Assembly (NCBI RefSeq): GCF_014635325.1
Contig: NZ_BMCT01000004.1
Span: forward strand, 186,001-250,000
From: Azorhizobium oxalatiphilum
GTDB lineage: Bacteria; Pseudomonadota; Alphaproteobacteria; Rhizobiales; Xanthobacteraceae
Reading direction: 5' to 3'
DNA length: 64,000 nucleotides
Positions 55,762 through 64,000 of this stretch are shown here, in pieces; the stretch's first letter is position 1; every line of letters starts with the position of its first letter. The notes under the pieces were generated by a model that was given only the letters and a program-made list of their open reading frames with translations, did not search any database and had not been told where the DNA came from. The translations under genes and the position numbers were made by a program.

Positions 55762-57411
55762 ATGCTTCAGCGTCTCGATCACACGAGCGCCGCGAGCCCG
55801 CTGACGGATCTGCTCGATGCCAGCGTGGCTGCACACGGCGCCTTGCCGGCACTCAATTTCCTCGGTCGCCGCTGGACCTATTCGGAGCTGGGGGACCTCG
55901 TCACCCGCACGGCGGCCGGATTGCAGCGGCTCGGCGTCATCAAGGGCACGCGGGTGGGCATCTGCATGCCTAACACGCCCTATTCGGTCATATTCTACTT
56001 CGCCATCCTGAAGGCTGGCGGCACGGTGGTGAACTTCTCGCCGCTCTATGTGGAGCGCGAGCTGAAGCACCAGATCCGCGATTCGGGCACCAGCATCATG
56101 GTGGTGCCGGATCTCAAGATCATCCATTCCCGCGTTGCCGCCGTGGCCGATGAGAGCGGGCTGGCCAAGATCATCGTCTGCCCCTTCGCTGGCATCCTGT
56201 CACCGCTCAAGGGGCTGCTGTTCAACCTGTTCAAGCGCAAGGACAAGGCCGTCTACGATCTCGCGGACGGACGGCACGTGGCCTACAAGGCGATCCTTGC
56301 CGACGTGCCCACCCTGCGCCCCGTGGCGGTGGACCCGGATCGCGATGTGGCGGTCCTGCAATATACCGGTGGCACCACGGGCATTCCCAAGGGCGCCATG
56401 CTGTCCCATGCGAACATTGCCGCCAATGCCCGGCAGGTGATCGACCATGTGGACTGCCTCGGCATCGGCTGCGAGCGCGTTCTCGGCGTGCTGCCGTTGT
56501 TCCATGTCTTCGCCATGACCACGGTGATGAACATCCCCATCGCCATCGGTGCCGAGATCATTCTGGTCCCGCGCTTCCAGTTGCAGGATCTGCTGAAGAC
56601 CATCGTCGCCACCCGCCCGACGGTCTTCCCCGGCGTGCCGACCATCTATGGCGCCATCAACAATGCGGCGGACCTATCGCAGTACGATCTGTCATCGCTG
56701 AACATCTGCATCTCCGGCGGTGCCCCCCTGCCGGTGGAAGTGCGCCATCGCTTCGAGGCGCTCGCCGGCTGCAAGCTCGTGGAGGGCTACGGCCTCAGCG
56801 AGACATCGCCCGTTCTCACCGCCAATCCGCCCAACGGCACCATCAAGGATGGCTCCGTGGGCCTGCCGGTGCCCGGCACCAAGCTGGAGATCCGCAGTCT
56901 CGAAGACCCTTCCCGCATTCTCGGCACCGGCGAGAAGGGCGAGGTGTGCGCTCGTGGCCCGCAGGTGATGCTGGGCTACTGGATGCGGCCGGAAGAGACG
57001 GCGCAAGTGTTCGTGGACGGCGCCTTCCGCACCGGAGACGTGGGCTATGTGGACCCGGACGGCTATCTGTTCCTCGTGGATCGCATCAAGGACGTGATCC
57101 TCTGCGGCGGCTTCAACGTCTATCCGCGCATCATCGAGGAAGCACTGTATCTGCATGATGCGGTGAGCGAGGCGGTGGTGATCGGCGTGAACGACAAATA
57201 CCGTGGGCAGGCGCCCAAGGCGTTCGTGACGCTCCGCGAGGGCCATGCCGCAAGCCCTGAGGATCTCAAGCATTTCCTCACCGAGCAGGTGTCCAAGGTC
57301 GAGATGCCGAAGGACATCGAGATTCGCGAGAGCCTGCCCCGCACGCTGGTGGGCAAGCTCAGCAAGAAGGAACTGATCGAGGAAGAGGCGCGCAAGCACC
57401 CGCCTGCCTGA
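55762..57411 (+). CDS. fadD: Long-chain fatty-acid-CoA ligase
   Basis: A 549-residue adenylate-forming ligase that activates fatty acids to acyl-CoA. It has the P-loop YTGGTTGIPKGAMLSH, the VEGYGLSETSPV segment, the hinge Asp in GYLFLVDRIKDVI and the C-terminal lysine in LVGKLSKKEL. The ATG follows GGGAGGACAG. It lies 195 bases after fadL and completes the uptake-activation pair, with beta-oxidation genes just to the left. Chain-length preference is not readable; the fadL context favours long chains. Confidence 0.92.
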   Translation: MLQRLDHTSAASPLTDLLDASVAAHGALPALNFLGRRWTYSELGDLVTRTAAGLQRLGVIKGTRVGICMPNTPYSVIFYFAILKAGGTVVNFSPLYVERELKHQIRDSGTSIMVVPDLKIIHSRVAAVADESGLAKIIVCPFAGILSPLKGLLFNLFKRKDKAVYDLADGRHVAYKAILADVPTLRPVAVDPDRDVAVLQYTGGTTGIPKGAMLSHANIAANARQVIDHVDCLGIGCERVLGVLPLFHVFAMTTVMNIPIAIGAEIILVPRFQLQDLLKTIVATRPTVFPGVPTIYGAINNAADLSQYDLSSLNICISGGAPLPVEVRHRFEALAGCKLVEGYGLSETSPVLTANPPNGTIKDGSVGLPVPGTKLEIRSLEDPSRILGTGEKGEVCARGPQVMLGYWMRPEETAQVFVDGAFRTGDVGYVDPDGYLFLVDRIKDVILCGGFNVYPRIIEEALYLHDAVSEAVVIGVNDKYRGQAPKAFVTLREGHAASPEDLKHFLTEQVSKVEMPKDIEIRESLPRTLVGKLSKKELIEEEARKHPPA

Positions 57412-58102
57412 CCTCGACCACGCCTCTCCCGCGCGGCCAATGATCGCTGCCCCACCACGGGGCGGCTTTGCCCGCCGATGCGGTGCGTGTCTCCTCATTC
57501 GGGCAGTGCCGGTGGCTGCGGATGGCCGGTCCGGCGTCTTCACGGTGCATACCTTTGGTGCCGGATCGTCGCCACGAAGCCTTGCCCGATCAGGGCTGGC
57601 CACCCTCGCGCGGCCATCGGTCGATGACGCATCTCCGATTCATCTGGCTCATCCTGCCGGACCACGGCCGCCGGCTGTCCGGAGCCCGTTCGCCGTCTCC
57701 CGCACGGTGAGGAGGCACCGCCGACTGCCCTGAAAACCCTTCCTGTGCCTGACCTCGGCAGCACGGTCCGCGATGTGATTTGCGGTCGCCGCGCTGCCGT
57801 GTATGTTCGCGCGCCCCGCACCTCCGTGACGGCAGGGATCGTTCGGTCCCTCGTGTCCCGGTCCTGCCTCGTGCGGGGGCGGCATGAGCCGCCGGGCTAG
57901 CCTCGCCGGGCCTGCCTGTTTTCAGCTTTGCACGGCAGCAGTGCCTGCGGCCCCGCCGCGGACGGTTGCCGGGAGACGGGTCCGGTCGGGTCGTTTCAAC
58001 CCGATCGGTGAATCGGTCTCTAACTCTTGGATCGGCAGGCTCTGCTTTGACTGGCATGCAGTCAAAGCAGAGCCTGCCTTGGGGAACGGGGAATAGGTCT
58101 TC
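57412..58102. other. Long GC-rich intergenic region
   Basis: 691 bases between fadD and gshA. Open frames on both strands here are Arg/Pro-rich and unlike real proteins. The only clear feature is the hairpin at 58034-58078. The gshA promoter must lie here. Confidence 0.45.
58034..58078 (+). promoter_or_regulatory. Perfect 20-base-stem hairpin in the gshA leader
   Basis: The arms GGCAGGCTCTGCTTTGACTG and its exact complement flank GCATG. The hairpin ends 24 bases before the gshA ATG. There is no T-run. The stem core TTTGACTG resembles the TTTGATTG core of the dispersed palindromes at 19697 and 35421, so it may be either a family member or a translational control structure. Confidence 0.6.
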
Positions 58103-59473
58103 ATGGCGCGCGATACGACGGACGCCACACCCATCCGCTCGCGCGACGAGCTGGTGGCCTATCTGGAGGCGGGCAACAAGCCCGAGCAGTCCTTCCTCCT
58201 CGGCACCGAGCACGAGAAGATCCCCTTCACCCTCGGCCGGCACGAACCCGTGCCCTATGACGGCGAGAAGGGCATCCGGGCCATCCTTGAAGGCATGCGC
58301 GACATCATCGGCTGGGAGCCGATCATGGAAGGCGAGACCATCATCGGTCTGGCCGATCCGCGCGGCGGCGGGGCCATCTCGCTGGAGCCCGGCGGCCAGT
58401 TCGAGCTGTCCGGAGCCCCGCTGGCCTCCATCCACGAGACCTGCTCGGAGCTGAACACCCACCTGGAGCAGGTGCGCAAGGTGGCGGAGCCGCTGGGCGT
58501 CGGCTTCCTCGGCCTCGGCATGAGCCCCAAATGGACCCGCGCCGAAACGCCGGTGATGCCCAAAGGCCGTTACAAGATCATGTCCGGCTATATGCCCAAA
58601 GTGGGCAAGCTCGGGCTCGACATGATGTTCCGTACCTGCACCGTGCAGGTGAATCTCGATTTCTCCTCCGAAGCCGACATGGTGGAGAAGCTGCGGGTGT
58701 CGCTGGCGCTTCAGCCCATCGCGACCGCGCTGTTCGCCAACTCGCCCTTCACCGAGGGCAAGCCCAACGGCTTCCTGTCCTTCCGCTCGGAGATCTGGCG
58801 CGACACGGACAATGCCCGCGCGGGCATGCTGCCGTTCGCCTTCGAGGACGGCATGGGCTTCGAGCGCTATGTGGACTACGCGCTTGATGTGCCGATGTAT
58901 TTCCTGAAGCGCGGTGACAGCTATATCGACGTCTCCGGTTCTTCCTTCCGCGACCTCATGGCCGGCAAGCATCCCGCTGCCATGGGCGAGGGGGCGACGC
59001 AGGCGGACTGGATCAACCATCTCTCCACCATCTTCCCGGAAGTGCGCCTCAAAAGGTATCTGGAGATGCGCGGCGCGGATGCAGGCCCGTGGGCCAAGCT
59101 GTGCGCCCTGCCGGCCTTCTGGGTCGGTCTGCTCTATGACCGCCAGAGCCTCGATCAGGCGTGGCAGCTGGTGAAGGACTGGACGGCGGAACAGCGGCAG
59201 GCGTTGCGCGACGACGTGCCTCGCCTCGGCCTCAAGGCCGAGATCGGCGGCCGCAGCGTGCATGACATTGCCCGCGATGTGCTGGCTCTTTCCAAGGCTG
59301 GCCTCGCCCGGCGCCGGCATCTCGACAGTCAGGGGCGCGACGAGACCCGCTTCCTGTGCACGCTGGAAGAGGTGGTCGCCACCGGCCGTACGCCGGCGGA
59401 TGTCCTGCTGGAGCGCTATCACGGCGCGTGGCAGGGCTCGGTGGAGCCGGCGTTCGAGGAACTGGCCTACTGA
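58103..59473 (+). CDS. gshA: Glutamate-cysteine ligase
   Basis: A 456-residue enzyme of the alphaproteobacterial/plant type of glutamate-cysteine ligase, the first step of glutathione synthesis. It opens with [15 protein letters not shown], a metal-binding strand, followed by [13 protein letters not shown], then [20 protein letters not shown] and [11 protein letters not shown]-like barrel strands. Length and motifs match the family. It stands alone after a long leader with a strong hairpin. The convergent LysR gene ends 25 bases after its stop. Glutathione also links to the KefB/KefC-type gene at the right end, whose relatives are glutathione-gated. Confidence 0.94.
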   Translation: MARDTTDATPIRSRDELVAYLEAGNKPEQSFLLGTEHEKIPFTLGRHEPVPYDGEKGIRAILEGMRDIIGWEPIMEGETIIGLADPRGGGAISLEPGGQFELSGAPLASIHETCSELNTHLEQVRKVAEPLGVGFLGLGMSPKWTRAETPVMPKGRYKIMSGYMPKVGKLGLDMMFRTCTVQVNLDFSSEADMVEKLRVSLALQPIATALFANSPFTEGKPNGFLSFRSEIWRDTDNARAGMLPFAFEDGMGFERYVDYALDVPMYFLKRGDSYIDVSGSSFRDLMAGKHPAAMGEGATQADWINHLSTIFPEVRLKRYLEMRGADAGPWAKLCALPAFWVGLLYDRQSLDQAWQLVKDWTAEQRQALRDDVPRLGLKAEIGGRSVHDIARDVLALSKAGLARRRHLDSQGRDETRFLCTLEEVVATGRTPADVLLERYHGAWQGSVEPAFEELAY

Positions 59474-59498
59474 GGATGAGGCGGGTCGGCAGGCCCGC

Positions 59499-60383
59499 CT
59501 ATTCGGCCGCCGCCGTGGCCTCGGTGAGGTTGTCGAGGCCCTGGATGATGTGATTGGCCAAGGCATCGGCAAGTGCCGAAGGCTCGTGGCGGTTGCGCAG
59601 CAGGCCGATGTCGCAGGGCGGCAGCGGGGGGAAGCCCTCGGATGGCCCGAGCACGCGCATGCCGGGGCGCAGCGCCGATTCCGGCACCACCGAAACCGCA
59701 AGCCCGGACAGGACGGCGGCGGATACCGCGCCATGATTGGGGCTGCTGTAGAGCATGCGATAGGCCCGCCCGGCGGCGGTGAGCCGCGTCATGGCTACGT
59801 CCCGCCACTGGCAGGTGGGCTGGCCAAGCGCCAGCGGCGTCGGTGTTTCCAGATGGGCGGAATGGCGTAGCGAACTCACCCAGAGCAGGCGCTCGCGCCG
59901 GATCACCTGGGCGTTGCGGCCGGTGATCTCCGTGGCGGTGATAATGGCGAGATCGATGGTGCCGGCGGCGATGTGCTCGCTCAGGCGAAAGCTCGGCTCG
60001 CACACCACGGTCAGCTCCACCGAGGGATGGGTGCGCGAGAAGCGGGCCATGATGTCGGGCAGATAGCGATCCGCGTAATCATCCGGCACGCCGAGGCAGA
60101 CCCGGCCCGAGAGCGCCTCGTCAGCGAAAGCGGCCACAGCCTCCAGATTCAGCTTCACGATGCGCCGGGCGTAATCGAGCAGGCGCTCGCCGTCTGCGGT
60201 AAGGCGCGAGGCGCGTCCGTCGCGGGCGAACAGGGCCCGGCCCACCCGGTCTTCCAGCCGCTTCATCTGCATGGATACGGCGGACTGGGTCTTGTGCACC
60301 ACGTCCGCCGCGCGGGTGAAACTGCCGGTTTCCGCGATGGCGACAAAGGTGCGCAGGTGGTCCGTATCGAGCAGCACGGTCAT
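59499..60383 (-). CDS. LysR-family transcriptional regulator
   Basis: A 294-residue LysR regulator. The N-terminal helix-turn-helix is in DHLRTFVAIAETGSFTRAAD, followed by VHKTQSAVSMQMKRLEDRVG. The effector domain starts near VCLGVPDDYADRYLPDIMAR. The start MTVLLDTDHL is chosen over the ATG at 60476 because a GAGG site precedes it. Its own promoter faces the DUF1127 gene, so that divergent gene is a possible target. The effector is unknown. Confidence 0.92.
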   Translation of the reverse strand: MTVLLDTDHLRTFVAIAETGSFTRAADVVHKTQSAVSMQMKRLEDRVGRALFARDGRASRLTADGERLLDYARRIVKLNLEAVAAFADEALSGRVCLGVPDDYADRYLPDIMARFSRTHPSVELTVVCEPSFRLSEHIAAGTIDLAIITATEITGRNAQVIRRERLLWVSSLRHSAHLETPTPLALGQPTCQWRDVAMTRLTAAGRAYRMLYSSPNHGAVSAAVLSGLAVSVVPESALRPGMRVLGPSEGFPPLPPCDIGLLRNRHEPSALADALANHIIQGLDNLTEATAAAE

Positions 60384-60577
60384 GGCGGCCTCATGGGCAA
60401 TGGCGGGAGAGCCGATCCCGGCAATCATCATCTGTGATGATATTTGGGATGAATAACATTCGCTAGTCTGATTCATCGCCCTCCGTCACAACATCCGCGC
60501 CGGCGCAGCGAAATCGGGTGGCAGCCACCCGCTGGTCTGTAGGAGGAATGATCCACGCCCGGCCGATGGAGATGAAA

Positions 60578-60892
60578 ATGGCGAGCCTTGGTGAGATGAA
60601 GAGTGCAGTCGCAGAGCCTTTCGGCGCCCGCTTGGTGGGTATCGCCAGCGTGGCCGTGCGTTTCGTGCGCCATATCACCCAGGCGATCGCCCGCCGCAAC
60701 GAGCTGAACGCGCTCGGCGGCATGAGCGACAGCATGCTGCGGGACATGGGTATCGACCGCGGCGACCTGCGCGATGCGGCGTCCGTACCGTGGTGGTCGG
60801 ACCCGACCGAGGTGCTGGTTCAGCGCTCGGTGGAGCGGCAGGCCGCCCGCAGGATGCTGCTGCGGCAGATGATCCGGAAATCGCAGATCTGA
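60578..60892 (+). CDS. DUF1127-domain protein
   Basis: A 104-residue protein whose middle has the DUF1127 motif RRNELNALGGMSDSMLRDMG followed by I-D-R-G-D-L. This short Arg-rich domain is common in alphaproteobacteria, where some members bind RNA and affect phosphate and carbon metabolism. I use the ATG with GGAG six bases upstream; ATGs at 60548 and 60566 are in frame, the former directly abutting AGGAGGA. An intrinsic terminator follows. It is divergent from the LysR gene. Confidence 0.85.
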   Translation: MASLGEMKSAVAEPFGARLVGIASVAVRFVRHITQAIARRNELNALGGMSDSMLRDMGIDRGDLRDAASVPWWSDPTEVLVQRSVERQAARRMLLRQMIRKSQI

Positions 60893-60940
60893 ACCGGATC
60901 CGACTTTCCCATCGCGGTCGCCCCTCGTGACCGCCGCCTC

Positions 60941-60970
60941 GCCCGCGCCGTCAGACGGCGCGGGCTTTTT
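60941..60970 (+). terminator. Intrinsic terminator of the DUF1127 gene
   Basis: GCCCGCGCCG-TCAGA-CGGCGCGGGC is a perfect 10-base stem (60941-60965), followed by TTTTT. It lies 49 bases past the stop and just beyond the end of the convergent gene. Confidence 0.9.
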
Positions 60971-60979
60971 CTTGGCCGG

Positions 60980-61936
60980 TCAGGATTTCTTGCCGCCATG
61001 GCCGCGCCCGGAGGCACGGTCGAGCATCTGGCTCCAGAAATCGAACGGGTAGAAGCCCGTGGGGCCGCTCCCGGTGCCGCCGGTCTTGGGCAGATCGAAG
61101 GGGGAGAAGCCGGGCGGGAACCCCTGCGCGAAGAATTGCGCGAAATAATCCTGGAAGGGCAGGGGCGCCGGAGCGGCCGGGGGCGGCGGAGGGGCCGGCT
61201 TGGGCTCGGGCTTGGGCGCAACGGCCGTCGTCCAGGCCTGCATGGGCATCTGGAAGTTGGTCATGGCGGTGGTGATGGTTTCGGCCAGCGCTTCCCATGG
61301 ATTGGGGCTGCGCCGGGTCTCGCCCCTGAGGCCATAGGGAGATTGGACCATCATCTGGGCGAAGGAATCGATCCAGGGATTGCCGGTGCTTCGGGTCGCG
61401 GCCTGCGGCGGTGGGCTCAGCAGGTTGCCAAGCGCATCGATCCAGGGATTGCCGGTGGGCAGGGGCTGTCCGCTGGCGCGGGCCAGCGAGGCGGCCAGCA
61501 ACTGGTTCATGGCGCCGGAGGCGGCCAGCGACTTGGCCAGTCCACCGAGCAGCAAAGTGGCGAAGGAGGGCATCACCTGCTTCACCACGGCGGTGGCGAG
61601 GCCGGAGGTGCTGGCGGCATGGTCGGCCACGGCGCGGGCCACGTCCGGGCTGCCGAACACCGTGTCCAGAACCGGATTGCCGGGCCGGGCCAGATCGTTG
61701 GGCGCGGTGGGCGGATGTTCATAGAGCGCGCCATACGGCCCGCTCATCATCAGCACGGTGAGGTTGGCCATGCCGTCAGGCGACTGCATGGCACGCTGCA
61801 TGGCGGCGGAGAAGGCCGGCATCAGCGCCTCCATGACGCGCTGCGCCTGCTGCGCGGAAAGCCCGTAGAGGCTCGCGAGGTTCTCGACGCCCTGCCCACC
61901 TTGTGCGGCACGCAGTAATTGTACGAATTGATCCAT
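60980..61936 (-). CDS. DUF937-like protein with repeated NPW motifs
   Basis: A 318-residue protein without a signal peptide. The N-terminal half is helical (YGLSAQQAQRVMEALMPAFS, then VVKQVMPSFATLLLGGLAKS) and resembles DUF937 proteins. Residues about 165-235 hold three repeats of an NPW core: TGNPWIDALGNLL, TGNPWIDSFAQMM and SPNPWEALAETI. A Pro/Ala-rich linker follows, then Phe-rich segments (FQDYFAQFFAQGF, FYPFDFWSQML). The NPW and Phe repeats suggest a peptide-docking or surface-binding role, possibly on a granule or membrane. That is only inference. It stands alone, 44 bases before the MATE gene ends. Confidence 0.7.
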   Translation of the reverse strand: MDQFVQLLRAAQGGQGVENLASLYGLSAQQAQRVMEALMPAFSAAMQRAMQSPDGMANLTVLMMSGPYGALYEHPPTAPNDLARPGNPVLDTVFGSPDVARAVADHAASTSGLATAVVKQVMPSFATLLLGGLAKSLAASGAMNQLLAASLARASGQPLPTGNPWIDALGNLLSPPPQAATRSTGNPWIDSFAQMMVQSPYGLRGETRRSPNPWEALAETITTAMTNFQMPMQAWTTAVAPKPEPKPAPPPPPAAPAPLPFQDYFAQFFAQGFPPGFSPFDLPKTGGTGSGPTGFYPFDFWSQMLDRASGRGHGGKKS

Positions 61937-61979
61937 GCACGGCCTCCCCGTGGGAGCCTATGCCATTGTGGAGTCGAAA

Positions 61980-63404
61980 TCACCTGTCGATGGCGACTGC
62001 ATCCTGCGGCGAAGCGAGCGGGGGCAGTTCGGCGGGCGCCGGATGGGATTCCGGCATCGGCTTGCCGGCCTCGGCTGTCCTGCGAATTTTATCGATCAGC
62101 CGGAACGCGAACACCATGGCGGGAACACCGAACACCGCCGCGCCCAGCGACTGGCCGAGAATGACGCCGTTCGCCCCCATGAGATGCCCGCCGATCCAGA
62201 CGAACGGCATGGTGCCCAGCGTGGCGCGGCCCCAGTTGAAGCCGGTGGACAGCAGCGGGGCGCCGAGATTGTTGAAGGCGGCGTTGGAGACGAACATCGC
62301 GCCGAGAAAGATGAAGCTGCCGGCCGAAATCAGGCAGAAGAAGGCCACGATCTCCTGCGCGTCCGGTGCCAGGCTGAAGGCGGCGGCGATCTGGTGGCGC
62401 CCGAGCGCCAGCAGCACCCAGACCGCGCCCACATAGACCACGGTGAGGATCAGGCTGTCGCGTAGCGTGGTGCGCAGACGGTCGAAAAGGCCGGCACCGA
62501 TGTTCTGGCCGAAGATGGGACCAACCGCACCGGTGAGGGCAAACAGCGGCCCGAAAGCCACCGGAATGGTGCGCCCGATCACCGCCCAGGCGGCGACCGC
62601 CTGATCACCATAGGGCGATAAGGCGCTGGTGACGAAGGCGTTGCCTACCGGCGTCGCGATGTTGGTCAGGATGGCGGGAATGGCGATGGAACCGAGCGCC
62701 TGGGCATGGTTCAGCAGGAGCGCCAGCCGCGGCCGCACGAACAGATTGTGCGTCTTTGAACACCAGTAGAGGCCCATGGCCGCCATGGCGCAGCGGGAGA
62801 GGATGCTGGCGATGGCCGCGCCATCCACACCCAGCCCCAGCCCAAGAATGAGCAGCGGATCGAGCACCGCCGTGACCAGACCGCCGCCCAGCGTCACCCA
62901 CATGGCGCGGCTGGCGTCACCGGTGGCACGCAAAAGGCTGGACGTCACCATGCCGAGCCCCAGCAGGGGCGTGGACAGGGTGACGAAGGACAGGAAGCGA
63001 TGGCCGATCTCGGCCGCCTGTCCGCGCGCGCCCAGAAGGTGCAGCACCGGGCCAATCAGCGGCAGGAGAAGGAGGGTAAGGAGGACCGTCGCCACCGTCA
63101 TGTAGAGCACGGAGGCGGTGGCCAGCCGGCGGGCGTGGCGCGGCCGGCCTGCGCCCAGCGCGCGGGAGACCGTGGCCGAGGCGGCGATCATGATGCCCAA
63201 CGCCACCGACGTGGTGAAGAACATGATGGTGCCGGCATAGCCGATGGCTGCTGCCAGCTCCGCCTCGCCCAGAAGCGAGATGTAGAACAGGTTCAGCAGG
63301 TCCACGATAAACACTGCCACCAGCCCGAGTGATCCGGTCGCGGTCATCACCGCCACGTGCCGCATGATCGGGCCGCGGGTGAAGATGGGCGCGGGGCTCT
63401 GCAT
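61980..63404 (-). CDS. MATE-family multidrug exporter
   Basis: A 474-residue transporter with 12 predicted spans in two MATE repeats (GLVAVFIVDLLNLFYISLLG, then AAAIGYAGTIMFFTTSVALG; second half GAVGPIFGQNIGAGLFDRL). It would export cationic or other toxic compounds with Na+ or H+ entry. A second ATG at 63368 (MRHVAVMT) is possible. It lies 44 bases upstream of the DUF937-like gene on the same strand, so they may share a transcript. The substrate is unknown. Confidence 0.92.
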   Translation of the reverse strand: MQSPAPIFTRGPIMRHVAVMTATGSLGLVAVFIVDLLNLFYISLLGEAELAAAIGYAGTIMFFTTSVALGIMIAASATVSRALGAGRPRHARRLATASVLYMTVATVLLTLLLLPLIGPVLHLLGARGQAAEIGHRFLSFVTLSTPLLGLGMVTSSLLRATGDASRAMWVTLGGGLVTAVLDPLLILGLGLGVDGAAIASILSRCAMAAMGLYWCSKTHNLFVRPRLALLLNHAQALGSIAIPAILTNIATPVGNAFVTSALSPYGDQAVAAWAVIGRTIPVAFGPLFALTGAVGPIFGQNIGAGLFDRLRTTLRDSLILTVVYVGAVWVLLALGRHQIAAAFSLAPDAQEIVAFFCLISAGSFIFLGAMFVSNAAFNNLGAPLLSTGFNWGRATLGTMPFVWIGGHLMGANGVILGQSLGAAVFGVPAMVFAFRLIDKIRRTAEAGKPMPESHPAPAELPPLASPQDAVAIDR

Positions 63405-63529
63405 GGGGAATGATCTCGGGGCTGGATAAAGAAACGGGGCGCAATCAGGCTAGGCCCAAGGCGGCAAGGCCGGGGGCAGGGCCCGCCAAGAATGGGTAGG
63501 CGGACGCCCGTTCGCAACCGGCCGAGAGG

Positions 63530-64000
63530 TCAGCCCGAGAATTCGGTCTCGTGCGACAGGACGTCCTGCGCCTCGGGATTGAGCGGGCGGGCGGGCTTTT
63601 CGGGCGCGGTGAGCGGCTCGGGCTCCACCTTGCGGGGCGTGACCATGTCCATGCCCGCGTAAAGGCCTTCCTCCATCTGCCGCAGCAGGCGGGCGCGGTC
63701 ACGCTCGCGCACGTCCGCCACGCGCTGCCGGGCGGTCTCGGCGTCGATGCCCAGCGACTCCAGCGTGCGCGAGCTGAAGCTGAAGGCCGATTCGAGGGTT
63801 TCGCGGATTTCGAAATCCACGCCCTTGCGCAGCAGGTCCATGGAATGCACCCGGTCGTAGCTGCGCACGAACAGGCGGGCCTGCGGCATGGAGGCCTTCA
63901 CCATGTCCACGATGCGGGTGGCGGTATCCTTGTCATCCACGCAGACGGCGATCACCTCTGCCGTCTCAGCACCGGCCGAGCGCAGCACGTCGAGTCGCGT
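63530..64000 (-). CDS. KefB/KefC-type K+/H+ antiporter, C-terminal part
   Basis: The C-terminal 157 residues of a cation:proton antiporter with a TrkA-N (RCK) regulatory domain. The gene runs off the right edge, since the frame stays open at base 64000. Visible segments VLRSAGAETAEVIAVCVDDK and PQARLFVRSYDRVHSMDLLR are the typical RCK fold, followed by the KefB-like helix RTLESLGIDAETARQRVADV. Such channels release K+ when gated by glutathione adducts; gshA is 4 kb away. The membrane part is outside the window. Confidence 0.85.
   Translation of the reverse strand, partial: TRLDVLRSAGAETAEVIAVCVDDKDTATRIVDMVKASMPQARLFVRSYDRVHSMDLLRKGVDFEIRETLESAFSFSSRTLESLGIDAETARQRVADVRERDRARLLRQMEEGLYAGMDMVTPRKVEPEPLTAPEKPARPLNPEAQDVLSHETEFSG

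Noticed and set aside
53788-56127. 779-codon minus-strand open frame
   Set aside because: It spans fadL and the start of fadD on the opposite strand and has shadow composition without any domain.
57540-57821. 93-codon minus-strand frame in the fadD-gshA gap
   Set aside because: Arg/Gly-rich, no ribosome site and no family resemblance.
57590-59734. 714-codon minus-strand open frame over gshA
   Set aside because: It is antisense to the well-recognised gshA and shows His/Arg/Gly-rich shadow composition.

Overview
The window is chromosomal DNA from a high-GC alphaproteobacterium. Several features point to the order Hyphomicrobiales, most likely near Xanthobacteraceae (Azorhizobium, Xanthobacter, Aquabacter): the gshA type, a DUF1127 gene, DUF1537/PdxA2-type acid-sugar genes, tandem chemoreceptors, and short palindromic intergenic repeats. 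This placement is inference from gene content. I saw no rRNA, tRNA, insertion sequence, prophage or CRISPR array. Both ends cut a gene: an acyl-CoA hydrolase/CoA-transferase at the left and a KefB/KefC-type K+/H+ antiporter at the right.

Layout. 1-4079: an organic-acid operon (CoA-transferase, AMACR/CaiB-like protein, MaoC hydratase, CitE-like lyase) followed by an IclR regulator; the set resembles itaconate/C5-dicarboxylate breakdown. 4414-9728: a four-carbon acid-sugar operon (KdgT-type permease, DUF1537 kinase, PdxA2 dehydrogenase), then a DeoR regulator and a cytosine-deaminase-like amidohydrolase. 9745-19397 (minus strand): a haem-acquisition locus reading sigma factor, FecR anti-sigma, TonB-dependent receptor, HasA-like haemophore, type I secretion ABC protein and adaptor, then a haem oxygenase. 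19912-29446: MsrB, an MFS exporter, a 764-residue orphan protein, a Crp/Fnr regulator, a DUF892 ferritin-like protein, two tandem small exported paralogues and a LytS/LytTR two-component pair. 29585-34834: a 1194-residue modular GH5 cellulase and an ATP-grasp-like protein. 34924-41400: a zinc-ribbon protein and three paralogous chemoreceptors in a row.

41938-46538: an alpha/beta hydrolase, acetoin reductase, MHS-type transporter, Ohr peroxidase with a clear palindromic operator, and a small exported protein. 46764-57411: a fatty-acid block (SCP2 protein, acyl-CoA dehydrogenase, FadN-type bifunctional enzyme, thiolase, MerR regulator, and on the other strand FadL and FadD), which together cover uptake, activation and beta-oxidation. 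58103-64000: gshA, a LysR regulator, a DUF1127 protein, a DUF937-like protein, a MATE exporter and the KefB/KefC fragment.

The most unusual items are four. The haemophore fuses a HasA fold to RTX repeats and lacks the loop histidine ligand. The GH5 catalytic domain appears to be inserted inside a Calx-beta domain, in a protein without a Sec signal. Two tandem small exported proteins share a distinctive C-terminal motif. The three chemoreceptors carry a conserved cysteine pair in the sensor domain. Ordered repeats in front of fadA and a perfect 20-bp-stem hairpin in front of gshA are the clearest unexplained regulatory DNA. No family assignment here was checked against a database; all are from recognised motifs.
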